Origin: Acidobacteriota bacterium
GTDB taxonomy: Bacteria; Acidobacteriota; Terriglobia; Terriglobales; Acidobacteriaceae
Length of the DNA: 21,957 bases
NCBI GenBank assembly: GCA_021778315.1
Contig: JAJYCQ010000030.1
Span: 1 to 21,957 of the forward strand
Direction of reading: 5' to 3'
The position numbers were made by a program, and so were the translations under genes. A model generated the notes under the pieces. The model did not search any database and had not been told where the DNA came from. It saw only the letters and a program-made list of their open reading frames with translations. Below, one piece after another: positions 1 to 7,652 of the stretch; positions within the stretch are counted from its first letter, which is position 1; the number at the start of each line of letters is the position of its first letter.

Positions 1-49
1 ATGCCGCCAGCAGCTTGCATCTCAAATCATCCGAATATGCCTTCGCCAT
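1..49 (-). CDS. IS630-family transposase, N-terminal fragment cut by the window edge
   Basis: Only the first 16 codons lie in the window, reading MAKAYSDDLRCKLLAA from an ATG at 49. This is the usual opening of IS630-type transposases (M-x-K/R-x-YS-D/E-DLR-x-K-L/V), which lead into a helix-turn-helix DNA-binding domain. The catalytic DDE domain would lie to the left of the window. A perfect TATAAT box sits upstream on the same strand at 79-84, consistent with a promoter in the element's end. The identification rests on a short N-terminal match, so whether the transposase is intact cannot be judged. Confidence 0.6.
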   Translation of the reverse strand, partial: MAKAYSDDLRCKLLAA

Positions 50-110
50 CCCTATCGATGTCGCGGTCCGTCAGAGCAATTATAGTGTACACCTGATAGA
101 GAAATGCTCT
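50..110 (-). mobile_element. Terminal region of the IS630-type element
   Basis: Between the transposase start and a TA dinucleotide at 110-111 lies about 60 nt holding a perfect -10 box (TATAAT on the minus strand, 79-84) and an 8-bp palindrome GTGTACAC at 85-92. IS630 elements insert at TA and duplicate it, so the outer end is probably next to the TA at 110-111, with the terminal inverted repeat starting GAGCATTTCTC on the minus strand. The matching left end is outside the window, so the boundary is an inference. Confidence 0.4.
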
Positions 111-298
111 AAATCCTCCTGCAGCAGCACGACCCGCACTCCTCGATTTAGTCGCGCAACCTCAAGAAAATAAACTTGCTCCCCTCACCGCAACTAGGCC
201 CTCCTCCCTGTGTCTACCTATCCGAACGCAACGGCAGCATGATCGAAGCCGAGGCGAAAGAAACACCCGCAAGATTCGCGGGAGACGGAGACACCACC
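111..298. other. Intergenic region between the IS end and the secreted repeat protein
   Basis: No convincing gene is seen here. An open frame continues upstream from 299 to 176, but its extra residues precede a perfect signal peptide and are unlikely to be translated. A small hairpin, CCCGC (266-270) with GCGGG (278-282), sits just before the Shine-Dalgarno GGAG at 287-290 and could influence translation of the next gene. Confidence 0.4.
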
Positions 299-685
299 AT
301 GAAACTCATCCACGTTCTACTCGCCGCAGCGATGGTTGCCATCCCCGCATCAAGCTTTGCGCAGACCACCGCAGCCCAGCGCCATCACATTGCGGCTCGT
401 AAAGAAAATCAGCAGGACCGCATCGCGCAAGGCGTGAAGAGTGGCCAGTTGACGCCCCGTGAAACGGCGCATCTGGAGAACCATCAGGCCGCCATCAATA
501 AGGAAGAGCGCGGCATGCGAGTTGCCGACGACGGCCACCTGACCGCCCAGGATCGCCACACTCTTGCCCGTCAGCAGAACCGCCAATCCGCAAAGATTTA
601 CCAGGACAAGCACAACAATCGTACCGATCCCGGCGTAGCCCCAGCCGCTCCGGCAGCCGCGGCTGCTCCCATCGCCCCTAAGTAG
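299..685 (+). CDS. Small secreted protein with two 30-residue repeats
   Basis: A 128-residue protein of unknown function. Residues 1-22 form a clear Sec signal peptide ending SSFAQ, so it is exported, probably to the periplasm. The mature part has two units of about 30 residues. Each has a polar N/Q-rich helix (NQQDRI near 37, NHQAAI near 61) followed by G-x-LT-x-x-(E/D) (GQLT at 49, GHLT at 79); a third half-unit (NRQSAKI) begins at 94. The tail from 111 is Pro/Ala-rich. The ATG at 299 is chosen because GGAG at 287-290 is 8 nt upstream and it starts the signal peptide. Similar short secreted proteins with QGxxSGQLTxxE repeats occur in other bacteria without assigned function. Confidence 0.75.
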   Translation: MKLIHVLLAAAMVAIPASSFAQTTAAQRHHIAARKENQQDRIAQGVKSGQLTPRETAHLENHQAAINKEERGMRVADDGHLTAQDRHTLARQQNRQSAKIYQDKHNNRTDPGVAPAAPAAAAAPIAPK

Positions 686-704
686 TGCCTCGCATCAACC
701 AGCC

Positions 705-743
705 AACACGAAGGCCCCCGGAACCCTCGGCGGCCTTCGTGTT
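705..743. terminator. Bidirectional hairpin between convergent genes
   Basis: A perfect 12-bp inverted repeat (AACACGAAGGCC at 705-716, its complement at 732-743) with a 15-nt loop lies between the stops of the secreted protein and the M20 peptidase. The T-tract is poor on both strands, but the position and perfect stem support a shared terminator. Confidence 0.65.
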
Positions 744-745
744 CG

Positions 746-2236
746 CTAGTTCATAGCCATCAGCGCAGCCATCGTCTCAATCCCGTCCCACAGATTCTGC
801 ATCCGAAGATTCTCATTCGCAGCATGCTGATTGTCGTCGTGATTCGCAATCGGAATCGACAGCGTCGGCGACCCTGAAGCCCGCTCCATCGCATCCAGCG
901 GCACCGTTCCCCCCGACGTCGGCAGCAGAATCACGCTCCCCCTCGCACTCTCCACCGCCTTCACTACCTCCTGCGCTATCGGCAGATTCATCGCCGTCCG
1001 CAGCGGAGCCTCCCCCTCATCCAGCACCATCCGCGCCACCCGAGGATGCGTCGTGCGCTCCTCCACCGTCGGCTCGCTCGAGGTCACAAAGTATCCCTGC
1101 GAGCGGACATAATCCACCACCCGCTCCTGCTGTATCCGAGCCTGCTCCCCGACCACCAGTCGCAGATCGATGCTCGCCGTTGCCTTCGACGGAATCGAAT
1201 TCGTAGCCTGCGCCCCTGTCTTCCCGGCCGTCACGCCCGTCACCTCCAGCGACGGCTGATTCAGCAGCGCCAGCAGGTGCTCGCCCCCTCCCATCGAGCT
1301 ACCCAGCGCAAACTCCTTGCGCAGCATCGCGTCATTCACCGGAGCCGCCGCCAGCGCACTCTGCTCCAGCGTCCCGAGCGGAGCAATGCCATCATAAAAA
1401 TGCGGAATCAACACATGCCCCCCTGCGTCCTTCATCCCCGCCAGCAACTGGGCCAGCATCATCGCCGGGTTCGGAGCCCAGTTCCCATAATGCCCGCTGT
1501 GCAAAGGATGCTCCGGTCCATACACCGTCAACTCAAGGTGCGCATCGCCGCGTGCGCCAAACAGAATCACCTGCTTCCGCGTCTGATCGATCGGCCCATC
1601 GCACACCAGCCAGACGTCGCCCGTAATCAGCTTGCGATGCTCATCCAGAATCTGCTCCAGGTGCGGAGAGCCAGCCTCTTCCTCCCCTTCCCAGATGAAT
1701 CGCAGGTTCGCCTTCAGAGGAAAATTCGCAGCCTGCAGCGCAGTCAAAGCCGTGAGCTGCGCAAAGATCGCGGCCTTGTCATCGCCCGCGCCGCGAGCAT
1801 ACACCCGAGCCTCGCCCTCCACCTCCTTCACCACCGGGGCAAATGGAGGAGTCGCCCAATCCGACGCGACCACCGGCTGCCCATCATAGTGCGCATAAAA
1901 CACAATCGTCCGCGTCGCTCCCTCCACCTTCAGCTCTCCATACACCACCGGAGGAACATTCTCAGGAAGCTCCGGAGCCGCAAGCAGCACCGCCGGAATA
2001 CCATGCGCCCGAAGTTGCTGTAGCAGGTAAGCAGCGTTGCGCCGCAGCCCGGCAGGGTCCGCCGCCACATTCGGCAGCCTCAGAAACTCCTCAAACTGCG
2101 CCGTCAACTGGTCATGCCGCGAAGCCGTGTAGGCCTGCGCAATCTTCGGCGCAGGCAGCGGTGCAGCGGTCTGCGCCGAAGCCGCTGCGACAACCAACAA
2201 AGCTGCGAACAGTGGCAAAAATCGTGTGCGAAGCAT
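746..2236 (-). CDS. Exported M20-family metallopeptidase (dipeptidase-like)
   Basis: A 496-residue zinc peptidase of the M20/M25/M40 clan, probably cleaving short peptides in the periplasm. Residues 1-22 are a signal peptide ending AASAQ. The two-metal site is visible: H116-x-D118 in YAHYDGQP, D152 in GAGDDKA, the catalytic pair E185-E186 in WEGEEEAG, D213 in VCDGP, and a C-terminal His in NHDDNQHAANENL. The dimerisation domain is inserted after about residue 230 (HSGHYGNWAPNP). Length fits the family. No Shine-Dalgarno precedes the ATG; a TATGGT box lies 11 nt upstream (2248-2253). It is downstream of ahcY but separated by a strong terminator, so it is probably transcribed separately. Confidence 0.88.
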   Translation of the reverse strand: MLRTRFLPLFAALLVVAAASAQTAAPLPAPKIAQAYTASRHDQLTAQFEEFLRLPNVAADPAGLRRNAAYLLQQLRAHGIPAVLLAAPELPENVPPVVYGELKVEGATRTIVFYAHYDGQPVVASDWATPPFAPVVKEVEGEARVYARGAGDDKAAIFAQLTALTALQAANFPLKANLRFIWEGEEEAGSPHLEQILDEHRKLITGDVWLVCDGPIDQTRKQVILFGARGDAHLELTVYGPEHPLHSGHYGNWAPNPAMMLAQLLAGMKDAGGHVLIPHFYDGIAPLGTLEQSALAAAPVNDAMLRKEFALGSSMGGGEHLLALLNQPSLEVTGVTAGKTGAQATNSIPSKATASIDLRLVVGEQARIQQERVVDYVRSQGYFVTSSEPTVEERTTHPRVARMVLDEGEAPLRTAMNLPIAQEVVKAVESARGSVILLPTSGGTVPLDAMERASGSPTLSIPIANHDDNQHAANENLRMQNLWDGIETMAALMAMN

Positions 2237-2247
2237 GCGGCCAAACT

Positions 2248-2253
2248 ACCATA
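2248..2253 (-). promoter_or_regulatory. Possible -10 box of the M20 peptidase
   Basis: TATGGT on the minus strand lies 11 nt before the ATG at 2236, downstream of the ahcY terminator. A start site near 2241 would leave only a few nucleotides of leader. No good -35 is visible. Confidence 0.3.
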
Positions 2254-2281
2254 ATTCGCCCCCGCATGGCCCAAACGAGCA

Positions 2282-2307
2282 ACGGGCACAGCCGAAGCCG
2301 TGCCCGT
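2282..2307 (-). terminator. ahcY terminator with UUCG tetraloop
   Basis: Read on the minus strand, ACGGGCACGGC pairs with GCTGTGCCCGT (11 bp including one G-U pair) around a TTCG loop, 20 nt after the ahcY stop. UUCG tetraloops are unusually stable and common in terminators. No long T-tract follows. Confidence 0.7.
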
Positions 2308-2327
2308 CACGCAGACCCAATCCAAAC

Positions 2328-3770
2328 TTAGTAGCGGTAATGGTCGGGCTTGTACGGCCCTTCCACCGGAACGCTCAGATACGCTGCCTGCTTGGCCGTG
2401 AGCGTCGTCAGCTTCACGCCGATCTTCTCCAGGTGCAGCCGCGCAACCTCTTCGTCCAGATGCTTCGGCAGAATGTAAATGCCGACCTTGTACGCGTCCT
2501 TGTTCTTCCACAGGTCGAGCTGCGCCAGCGTCTGATTACTGAAGCTAGCCGACATCACGAAGCTCGGGTGCCCCGTCGCGCAGCCCAGGTTCACCAGCCG
2601 TCCCTCCGCCAGCACAAAGATCGCATTGCCATTCTCGAACGTGTACTTGTCCACCTGCGGCTTGATGTTCTCGCGCACAGCGCCCTTGTAGGCATTGAGC
2701 GGTTCCATCTGGATCTCATTATCGAAGTGTCCGATGTTGCAGACAATCGCCTGGTCTTTCATCTTCTTCATGTGCTCGAGCGTAATGATGTCGACGTTGC
2801 CCGTGCAGGTCACATAGATGTCGCCGCGGCCCAGTGTCTCCTCGAGCGTCGTCACCTCGTAGCCCTCAATCGCCGCCTGCAGCGCATTGATCGGATCCAC
2901 CTCGGTCACAATCACGCGAGCTCCAAGTCCGCGCAGGCTCGCCGCCGAACCCTTGCCCACATCGCCATAGCCGCACACCACCGCGACCTTGCCCGCAACC
3001 ATCACATCGGTAGCGCGCTTGATGCCGTCGACCAGCGACTCGCGGCAGCCATACAGGTTGTCGAACTTGCTCTTTGTCACCGAGTCGTTGACGTTGATCG
3101 CCGGCACCAGCAGCGTTCCGTTCTCCATCATCTTGTACAACCGGTGCACGCCCGTCGTGGTCTCCTCGGACACGCCGCGCCACTCCTTCGCAACATCGGT
3201 CCAGCGAGTCGGATACGCAGCGTGAACCTTCTTCAGCAGGTCCTTGATCACGCCCTCTTCCTGCGAACCCGATGGCGAATCCACCCACTTGTCGCCCTTC
3301 TCCATCTCGACGCCCTTGTGAATCAGTAGCGTCACATCGCCGCCATCGTCGATCACCAACTGCGGTCCAAGCAGCCCGCCCTTGCCGTCCGGGAAGCTCA
3401 GCGCCTCATTCGTGCACCACCAGAATTCCTCCAGCGACTCGCCCTTCCACGCAAACACCGGCACGCCCGCCGCCGCGATCGCTGCCGCTGCATGGTCCTG
3501 CGTCGAGAAAATATTGCAGCTCGCCCAGCGCACATCGGCGCCCAGGTCGACCATCGTCTCAATCAGCACGGCGGTCTGGATCGTCATGTGCAGCGATCCC
3601 GTCACGCGCACGCCCGCCAGCGGTTTGCCCGCCGCGTACTTGTGGCGAATCGACATCAGGCCGGGCATCTCCTGCTCCGCGATGCTGATCTCTTTGCGGC
3701 CCCACTCCGCAAGGCCGATGTCGGCTACCTTGTACGTTGCCTTTACCTGTTCCAATGTCGCTGTCGCCAT
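2328..3770 (-). CDS. ahcY: Adenosylhomocysteinase (S-adenosylhomocysteine hydrolase)
   Basis: A 480-residue cytosolic NAD-dependent enzyme that splits S-adenosylhomocysteine into homocysteine and adenosine, relieving product inhibition of methyltransferases. Family landmarks are present: H61 in [11 protein letters not shown]203 in [11 protein letters not shown]233 and D237 in [11 protein letters not shown], the NAD-binding loop GYGDVGKG (about 267-274), and the C-terminal KPDHYRY that completes the neighbouring cofactor site. The extra segment around residues 150-190 is typical of the longer bacterial form. The ATG at 3770 is chosen because AGGAGA lies directly upstream (about 3775-3780) and homology begins there; the open frame continues to 3896 without homology. 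It follows folD and coaE on the same strand with a 146-nt gap. Confidence 0.97.
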   Translation of the reverse strand: MATATLEQVKATYKVADIGLAEWGRKEISIAEQEMPGLMSIRHKYAAGKPLAGVRVTGSLHMTIQTAVLIETMVDLGADVRWASCNIFSTQDHAAAAIAAAGVPVFAWKGESLEEFWWCTNEALSFPDGKGGLLGPQLVIDDGGDVTLLIHKGVEMEKGDKWVDSPSGSQEEGVIKDLLKKVHAAYPTRWTDVAKEWRGVSEETTTGVHRLYKMMENGTLLVPAINVNDSVTKSKFDNLYGCRESLVDGIKRATDVMVAGKVAVVCGYGDVGKGSAASLRGLGARVIVTEVDPINALQAAIEGYEVTTLEETLGRGDIYVTCTGNVDIITLEHMKKMKDQAIVCNIGHFDNEIQMEPLNAYKGAVRENIKPQVDKYTFENGNAIFVLAEGRLVNLGCATGHPSFVMSASFSNQTLAQLDLWKNKDAYKVGIYILPKHLDEEVARLHLEKIGVKLTTLTAKQAAYLSVPVEGPYKPDHYRY

Positions 3771-3795
3771 AAGTTCTCCTTGAAATCTCAGCTTT

Positions 3796-3812
3796 AACAG
3801 TATCAAACTGTT
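3796..3812. promoter_or_regulatory. Inverted repeat upstream of ahcY (candidate operator)
   Basis: AACAGT and its complement ACTGTT are separated by 5 nt, forming a 17-bp dyad about 15 nt before the ahcY Shine-Dalgarno. A weak -10-like GATACT overlaps it on the minus strand. The placement fits repressor binding over a promoter. Which regulator would bind is unknown. Confidence 0.35.
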
Positions 3813-3916
3813 TGTGGATGCGGTGGCTTTATCTGCCCGCCACAGGCCCCGCGAGGCCCCACCGATTGATGCGGTAGTACGTCCTATTCCGCACATTCGA
3901 TGAACTGAATCTCATC

Positions 3917-4585
3917 TCAGCGATCTCCGCCCATCGCCTCCGCCGCCTTCAGTTCTTTCCACACCGCCTCCACCTGCTGCTCCAGTTGCTCAATGTCCCC
4001 ATCGTTGTGCAGCACCACGCAGTCTCCCGCATACCCGGTCAAATGCTGCACCCGAAGCCGCCGCCGCGCATCCGCCTCAAACCCCTCGCGCTCCTCAGCC
4101 GTCAGCGTCCGGCCCGCCGCAATGCGATCCACAAAGCGAGCGATCTTCTCCTCCTCCGGTGCCTCCACCAGCAGGATGCGATCGAAGCGCCCCCGCCACG
4201 TCCCCTCGGGAGCATGTGTCGTCGAAAAAATCAGCGCCGACTCCACCACCACAATCGCATGCGGATTCGTCGAGCCCAGCTCCGCTACCTGCTTCGCCTG
4301 CGCCTCCAGCACCGCCGGATGAACAATCTCGTTCAACTCATCCACCCGCGGATGCGCCGGATCGAACGCCAGCGCCGCCAGCCTCCGACGATCCAGCGTC
4401 CCGTCCTCCGCCACCACTCCCTCGCCAAACTTCGCCACAACTTCAGCGAACACCGGCTGCCCCGGCTGCATCAACGCGCGTCCCATCTCATCTGACGAAA
4501 GCACCACCGCTCCGCGCTCCGCCAGCATCCGCGCCACCGTCGACTTACCGCTCCCCAGATCTCCTGTCAGCCCTACCCTCAGCAT
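3917..4585 (-). CDS. coaE: Dephospho-CoA kinase
   Basis: A 222-residue enzyme that phosphorylates the 3'-hydroxyl of dephospho-CoA, the last step of coenzyme A synthesis. The Walker A loop GDLGSGKST is at residues 8-16, followed by SSDEMGR, the equivalent of the DAD/DxxxR substrate motif, and by the EIVHPAV segment typical of CoaE. Length is normal, with a short extra C-terminus. The start lies only 6 nt after the folD stop, and its GGAGAGGG Shine-Dalgarno overlaps the end of folD, so the two are clearly co-transcribed and probably translationally coupled. Confidence 0.95.
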   Translation of the reverse strand: MLRVGLTGDLGSGKSTVARMLAERGAVVLSSDEMGRALMQPGQPVFAEVVAKFGEGVVAEDGTLDRRRLAALAFDPAHPRVDELNEIVHPAVLEAQAKQVAELGSTNPHAIVVVESALIFSTTHAPEGTWRGRFDRILLVEAPEEEKIARFVDRIAAGRTLTAEEREGFEADARRRLRVQHLTGYAGDCVVLHNDGDIEQLEQQVEAVWKELKAAEAMGGDR

Positions 4586-4591
4586 CGTCGC

Positions 4592-5530
4592 CTACCCTCT
4601 CCGCAGCCGCGCGGCCTTCACCGTATTCGACATCAGCATCGCAATCGTCAGCGCCCCAACGCCTCCCGGAACAGGAGTATATGAGCTCGACCGCGCGAAC
4701 GCCGCCGGGTCCACGTCTCCCACCAGCGTCGATCCTCGCTTCGCAAACCCCGCCCGCCGCGCCGCGTCGCCAGGGAAGAATCGCTCCAGCTCCGCCTCCC
4801 CCGTCAGCCGGTTGATCCCCACGTCAACGATCATTGCCCCCGGCCGCACCATCTCCGGAGTCACAAACCCCGGCCGCCCAATCGCCGCCACCAGGATATC
4901 CGCCTCCCGCGTAATCGCCCCCAGATCCCTCGTCTGCGAGTGGCAGATCGTCACCGTCGCCGAAGCATTCAGCAGCATCGCCGCAACCGGCTTGCCCACA
5001 ATATTCGACCGCCCCAGCACCACCGCCCGCTGCCCCGCAACCGGAATCTTGCTCCTCCGCAGCATCTCCATAATCCCCGCCGGAGTGCACGGTGCAAGAA
5101 TTTGCTCCATCGGAAATCCATTCAGCAGCCTTCCCACGTTAACCGGATGAAAGCCGTCGACGTCCTTGGCAGGATCGACAGCTTCCAGTAGTCGCGCCGT
5201 ATCGACGTGCGCGGGGAGAGGCAGCTGAATCAAAATGCCGTCAATCTCCTCGCGCGCGTTGAGTGACCCCACCAGTTCCAGCAGTTCGTCCGTCGTCGCA
5301 CTCGCCTCGGGCGCGTGCATTTCGGAGTAAATCCCCAGCTCGGCGCACGTTTTTACCTTGCTGCGAACATAAATCTCGGAGGCAGGAACCTTGCCCACCA
5401 GGATCACCGCGAGCCCCGGTATATACCCGCGATCTCGCGCCGCCGCAATCGCTGCGGCTACCTCTGACTTGATCTCCGAAGCAAGTACGATGCCGTTCAA
5501 GACCACCGGCGCCGACGCGATAAAAGACAT
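4592..5530 (-). CDS. folD: Bifunctional methylenetetrahydrofolate dehydrogenase/cyclohydrolase
   Basis: A 312-residue enzyme interconverting 5,10-methylene-, methenyl- and 10-formyl-tetrahydrofolate with NADP. Catalytic residues by comparison with E. coli FolD are Y54 and K58 (YVRSK), Q102 (DGILIQLPLP) and D125 (KDVDGFHP). The NADP loop GRSNIVGKP is at about 173-181 and the signature PVPGGVGALTIAML at about 286-299. Slightly longer than usual because of inserted residues near 255-280. It leads the folD-coaE operon. No Shine-Dalgarno is seen; TATCCT lies 7 nt before the ATG, suggesting a leaderless mRNA. Confidence 0.96.
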   Translation of the reverse strand: MSFIASAPVVLNGIVLASEIKSEVAAAIAAARDRGYIPGLAVILVGKVPASEIYVRSKVKTCAELGIYSEMHAPEASATTDELLELVGSLNAREEIDGILIQLPLPAHVDTARLLEAVDPAKDVDGFHPVNVGRLLNGFPMEQILAPCTPAGIMEMLRRSKIPVAGQRAVVLGRSNIVGKPVAAMLLNASATVTICHSQTRDLGAITREADILVAAIGRPGFVTPEMVRPGAMIVDVGINRLTGEAELERFFPGDAARRAGFAKRGSTLVGDVDPAAFARSSSYTPVPGGVGALTIAMLMSNTVKAARLRRG

Positions 5531-5537
5531 GAGACTC

Positions 5538-5543
5538 AGGATA
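5538..5543 (-). promoter_or_regulatory. TAnnnT box 7 nt before folD
   Basis: TATCCT on the minus strand ends 7 nt before the folD ATG, so transcription would begin at or next to the start codon. There is no clear -35. It belongs to the group of identically spaced boxes described in the findings. Confidence 0.4.
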
Positions 5544-5620
5544 TCGTGCCCGAGCCAGTTTCAGCCGATGAGTGTAATCGTAACGAGAAGTGAATAGTTT
5601 GATTGCAGCATAAAGATACT

Positions 5621-5634
5621 TTGCATGATTGCAA
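5621..5634. promoter_or_regulatory. Palindrome TTGCA-n4-TGCAA in the folD/5705 intergenic island
   Basis: A perfect 5-bp dyad with a 4-nt spacer (TTGCATGATTGCAA) lies in an AT-rich stretch (about 5575-5665) that contrasts with its surroundings. GATTGCA also occurs as a direct repeat at 5611 and 5628, 17 bp apart. It looks like a regulator-binding site between two divergent genes. Confidence 0.4.
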
Positions 5635-5647
5635 CCAAAATGTTTCT

Positions 5648-5667
5648 TATGTCTTCTAACAGACATA
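5648..5667. promoter_or_regulatory. Palindrome TATGTCT-n6-AGACATA upstream of the 83-residue orphan
   Basis: A perfect 7-bp inverted repeat with a 6-nt spacer lies 37 bp before the GTG at 5705. It may be an operator or an RNA hairpin in the leader. It is distinct in sequence from the TTGCA dyad 14 bp to its left. Confidence 0.4.
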
Positions 5668-5704
5668 GCCGCAGCCAAGAGCCGCGGTCCGAAGGAGGCC
5701 GATA

Positions 5705-5956
5705 GTGAGCGTTTCTGATGACCGGACCTATGTTGAACAATTCACGCCCACCGACCTCATGACGTTGCGCAACGAACTGTTGCAGTCCGGAGTCGATTCC
5801 TTCCAGGCCGCCGAAATCGTCACCAACTTCCTCAGTGGCCGCGGCTACGGCGTCTCCAAGCATGAGGCCCGCACCGCCGCGTCGCGCATTGAAGGCGCTG
5901 GCTGCACCGCCGCCCACATTCAGGCTGAACTCGAACGAGTCGCGCTAGCGATGTAG
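5705..5956 (+). CDS. Conserved-looking 83-residue hypothetical protein
   Basis: I do not recognise this family. The start is a GTG with a near-perfect AAGGAGG (5691-5697) 7 nt upstream, which strongly supports real translation. The protein is soluble, with no signal peptide or membrane segment. It looks mostly helical, with a Q-A-A-E-I-V pattern near residue 34, a glycine-rich turn SGRGYGV near 44, and a second helix pair after 50. This could be a small helical protein-interaction domain, but no catalytic motif is seen. It is divergent from folD across an operator-rich island, so its transcription is probably regulated. Confidence 0.7.
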   Translation: MSVSDDRTYVEQFTPTDLMTLRNELLQSGVDSFQAAEIVTNFLSGRGYGVSKHEARTAASRIEGAGCTAAHIQAELERVALAM

Positions 5957-5977
5957 CTGCTATGTCGATGTAGCTGC
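5949..5977. repeat. 12-bp direct repeat across the stop codon of the orphan gene
   Basis: CGATGTAGCTGC occurs at 5949-5960 and again at 5966-5977, a 17-bp period. The first copy contains the last codon and TAG stop of the 83-residue gene. It is probably a small slippage duplication. Confidence 0.5.
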
Positions 5978-5981
5978 ACCC

Positions 5982-6281
5982 CTACTGCGTGATCTCGCCC
6001 TCAGGCTCATCCGTCGGCGAATCGATCTCTGCTTGAAATCCCTCCAGCATCCGCTCCAGAAACGCCCCTTCGTCCAGGTCTTTGTGATGCAGCGACTCTG
6101 CATTCACGATGTGCCGCGCCAGGTCCGCCAGCACAATTCCCCACGCAAACGGGTCTTCCCACGCGCCCGACCGCAGACTGACATGCTGCCCCTGCTCTGC
6201 CACCCACACGCGAAGCAGCTCAAACGAGGCCTTGTCGCGAGTAGCCGCTGGAGGTGGATCTAAAAACTTATTGGATGCCAT
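5982..6281 (-). CDS. DUF5076-family protein
   Basis: A 99-residue soluble protein. The core (LRVWVAEQGQHVSLRSG, then WEDPFAWGIVLADLARHI) has the W-x-DP-x-AWG-I-x-L-x-DLARH pattern I associate with DUF5076, a small uncharacterised family. The function is unknown. The C-terminus is acidic. AGGAGC lies about 6 nt before the ATG. It starts 72 nt after the plsX stop on the same strand, so it may be the last gene of the plsX transcript. Confidence 0.7.
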   Translation of the reverse strand: MASNKFLDPPPAATRDKASFELLRVWVAEQGQHVSLRSGAWEDPFAWGIVLADLARHIVNAESLHHKDLDEGAFLERMLEGFQAEIDSPTDEPEGEITQ

Positions 6282-6353
6282 ACGACGCTCCTGTATCTCT
6301 GCTGTGACACAAACACTTCTCTTTGAGCTTATGCCTTCCGTCGAGCTTACGCG

Positions 6354-7385
6354 TCACCGCGCCGCCAGCATGGCCTCAATACCCGGATTCACCTCGGCTT
6401 CGGCAAACTCCGCCGCTACCCGGATCGCGTTCATCACGGCGCGCTCATTCGACGAGCCATGTCCCACAATACAAACGCCCCGCACCCCCAGCAGCGGCGC
6501 TCCGCCATACTCCGAGTAGTCCAGCCGCTTCTTGAACGCCTTGAACGCCTTCTGCGACAGCATCGCACCCACCTGCGACGTCACCGTCGACTTCAAACTC
6601 TCGCGCAGCGACGAACTCACCAGCTTCGCTAACCCCTCGCTGGTCTTCAGCGCCACGTTTCCCACAAACCCATCGCAAATCACCACGTCTGCGGCGCCGT
6701 TATACAGGTCCCGCCCCTCCACATTGCCCACGAAGTTTAGCTTCAACTCGCGCAGCAGGGGAAACGTGTCTCGAGTCAATGAGTTGCCCTTCGAATCCTC
6801 TTCGCCAATCGACAGCAGCCCCACCCGCGGATGCGTCACCCGCAGCACGTTCTTCGCGTACATGTGGCCCATCACTGCGAATTGCACAAGGTTTTCCGGG
6901 TCGCAATCCACATTTGCTCCCACGTCCAGCAGCACGCACGGTTGACCCGTGCTCGTCGGCAGCAGCGCCGCCAGCGCCGGACGATCCACCCCGGCCAGCG
7001 ATCCCAGCACCATCTTCGCCGTAGCCATCGCCGCGCCCGTATTGCCCGCCGTAATGAACCCGGCCGCGCGCCCCTCGCGCACCATCTTCAACCCCACCCG
7101 CATGGACGAATCGCGCTTGGACCGGACGGCCTGCGCCGCCTTGTCCTCCATGCTGATCCACTCGCTGGCCTGCGCAATAAAGATCGGCAGCCGCTCTTTA
7201 TTGCGTCCAAATCCCTGGCTCGCGTGGCTCTTCAGAGCCTCCCGCAATTTCGGACGCAACATGTCCTCCGGCCCCACCAGGTGGACGCGAACGTCCAGCA
7301 GGCGGCAGGCCAGGATGGCCCCACGAATCTCAGGCTCCGGGGACTTATCGGTCCCCATGGCATCGAGGACGATGTCTATCGGCAT
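6354..7385 (-). CDS. plsX: Phosphate acyltransferase PlsX
   Basis: A 343-residue enzyme that converts acyl-ACP and phosphate to acyl-phosphate, the donor for PlsY in phospholipid synthesis; it acts at the inner face of the membrane. Landmarks are the start [14 protein letters not shown] (usually A-x-D-AMGGD), the [13 protein letters not shown] segment at about residues 108-120, [12 protein letters not shown], and [17 protein letters not shown]. Length is typical. It lies downstream of rpmF in the conserved yceD-rpmF-plsX order. The usual next gene, fabH, is absent and replaced by DUF5076. The start has only a weak CGGA upstream; translation may rely on the upstream gene. Confidence 0.95.
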   Translation of the reverse strand: MPIDIVLDAMGTDKSPEPEIRGAILACRLLDVRVHLVGPEDMLRPKLREALKSHASQGFGRNKERLPIFIAQASEWISMEDKAAQAVRSKRDSSMRVGLKMVREGRAAGFITAGNTGAAMATAKMVLGSLAGVDRPALAALLPTSTGQPCVLLDVGANVDCDPENLVQFAVMGHMYAKNVLRVTHPRVGLLSIGEEDSKGNSLTRDTFPLLRELKLNFVGNVEGRDLYNGAADVVICDGFVGNVALKTSEGLAKLVSSSLRESLKSTVTSQVGAMLSQKAFKAFKKRLDYSEYGGAPLLGVRGVCIVGHGSSNERAVMNAIRVAAEFAEAEVNPGIEAMLAAR

Positions 7386-7466
7386 GGTTCCGGTCGGCTC
7401 AAGAATCTTTCAGGTTGAGTGGAAAGTTAGCCGCGCAGCGCCCAAGACGCTGCCACGGCCGATAAA

Positions 7467-7652
7467 CTAGACCGTTCCCTTGACCGCTTCGATCGCACGG
7501 CCCTTGTACTCGCCGCACTTCTTGCACACCCGGTGAGGAAGCTTCTTCTCTCCGCAGTTCGGGCAGTTGGAGACGCCCACGGGCGTCAGAAAGTCGTGGC
7601 TACGGCGCTTTGCAGTGCGCTGCTTGGAGTGCCGGCGCTTTGGATTAGGCAT
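7467..7652 (-). CDS. rpmF: 50S ribosomal protein L32
   Basis: A 61-residue ribosomal protein. The start MPNPKRRHSKQR is diagnostic. It has the zinc-ribbon form with two CxxC pairs (CPNC and CKKC), so it is a zinc-binding version of L32. The ATG at 7652 is preferred over an open frame reaching 7721 because the homology starts there and AGAGG lies 8 nt upstream. It sits between the DUF177 gene and plsX, as in many bacteria. Confidence 0.96.
   Translation of the reverse strand: MPNPKRRHSKQRTAKRRSHDFLTPVGVSNCPNCGEKKLPHRVCKKCGEYKGRAIEAVKGTV

Noticed and set aside
176..298. N-terminal extension of the secreted repeat protein
   Set aside because: The extension precedes a perfect signal peptide, and the Shine-Dalgarno is placed for the ATG at 299.
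3771..3916. SAH riboswitch upstream of ahcY
   Set aside because: I looked for the conserved core and pseudoknot elements and could not place them; only a short dyad is present.
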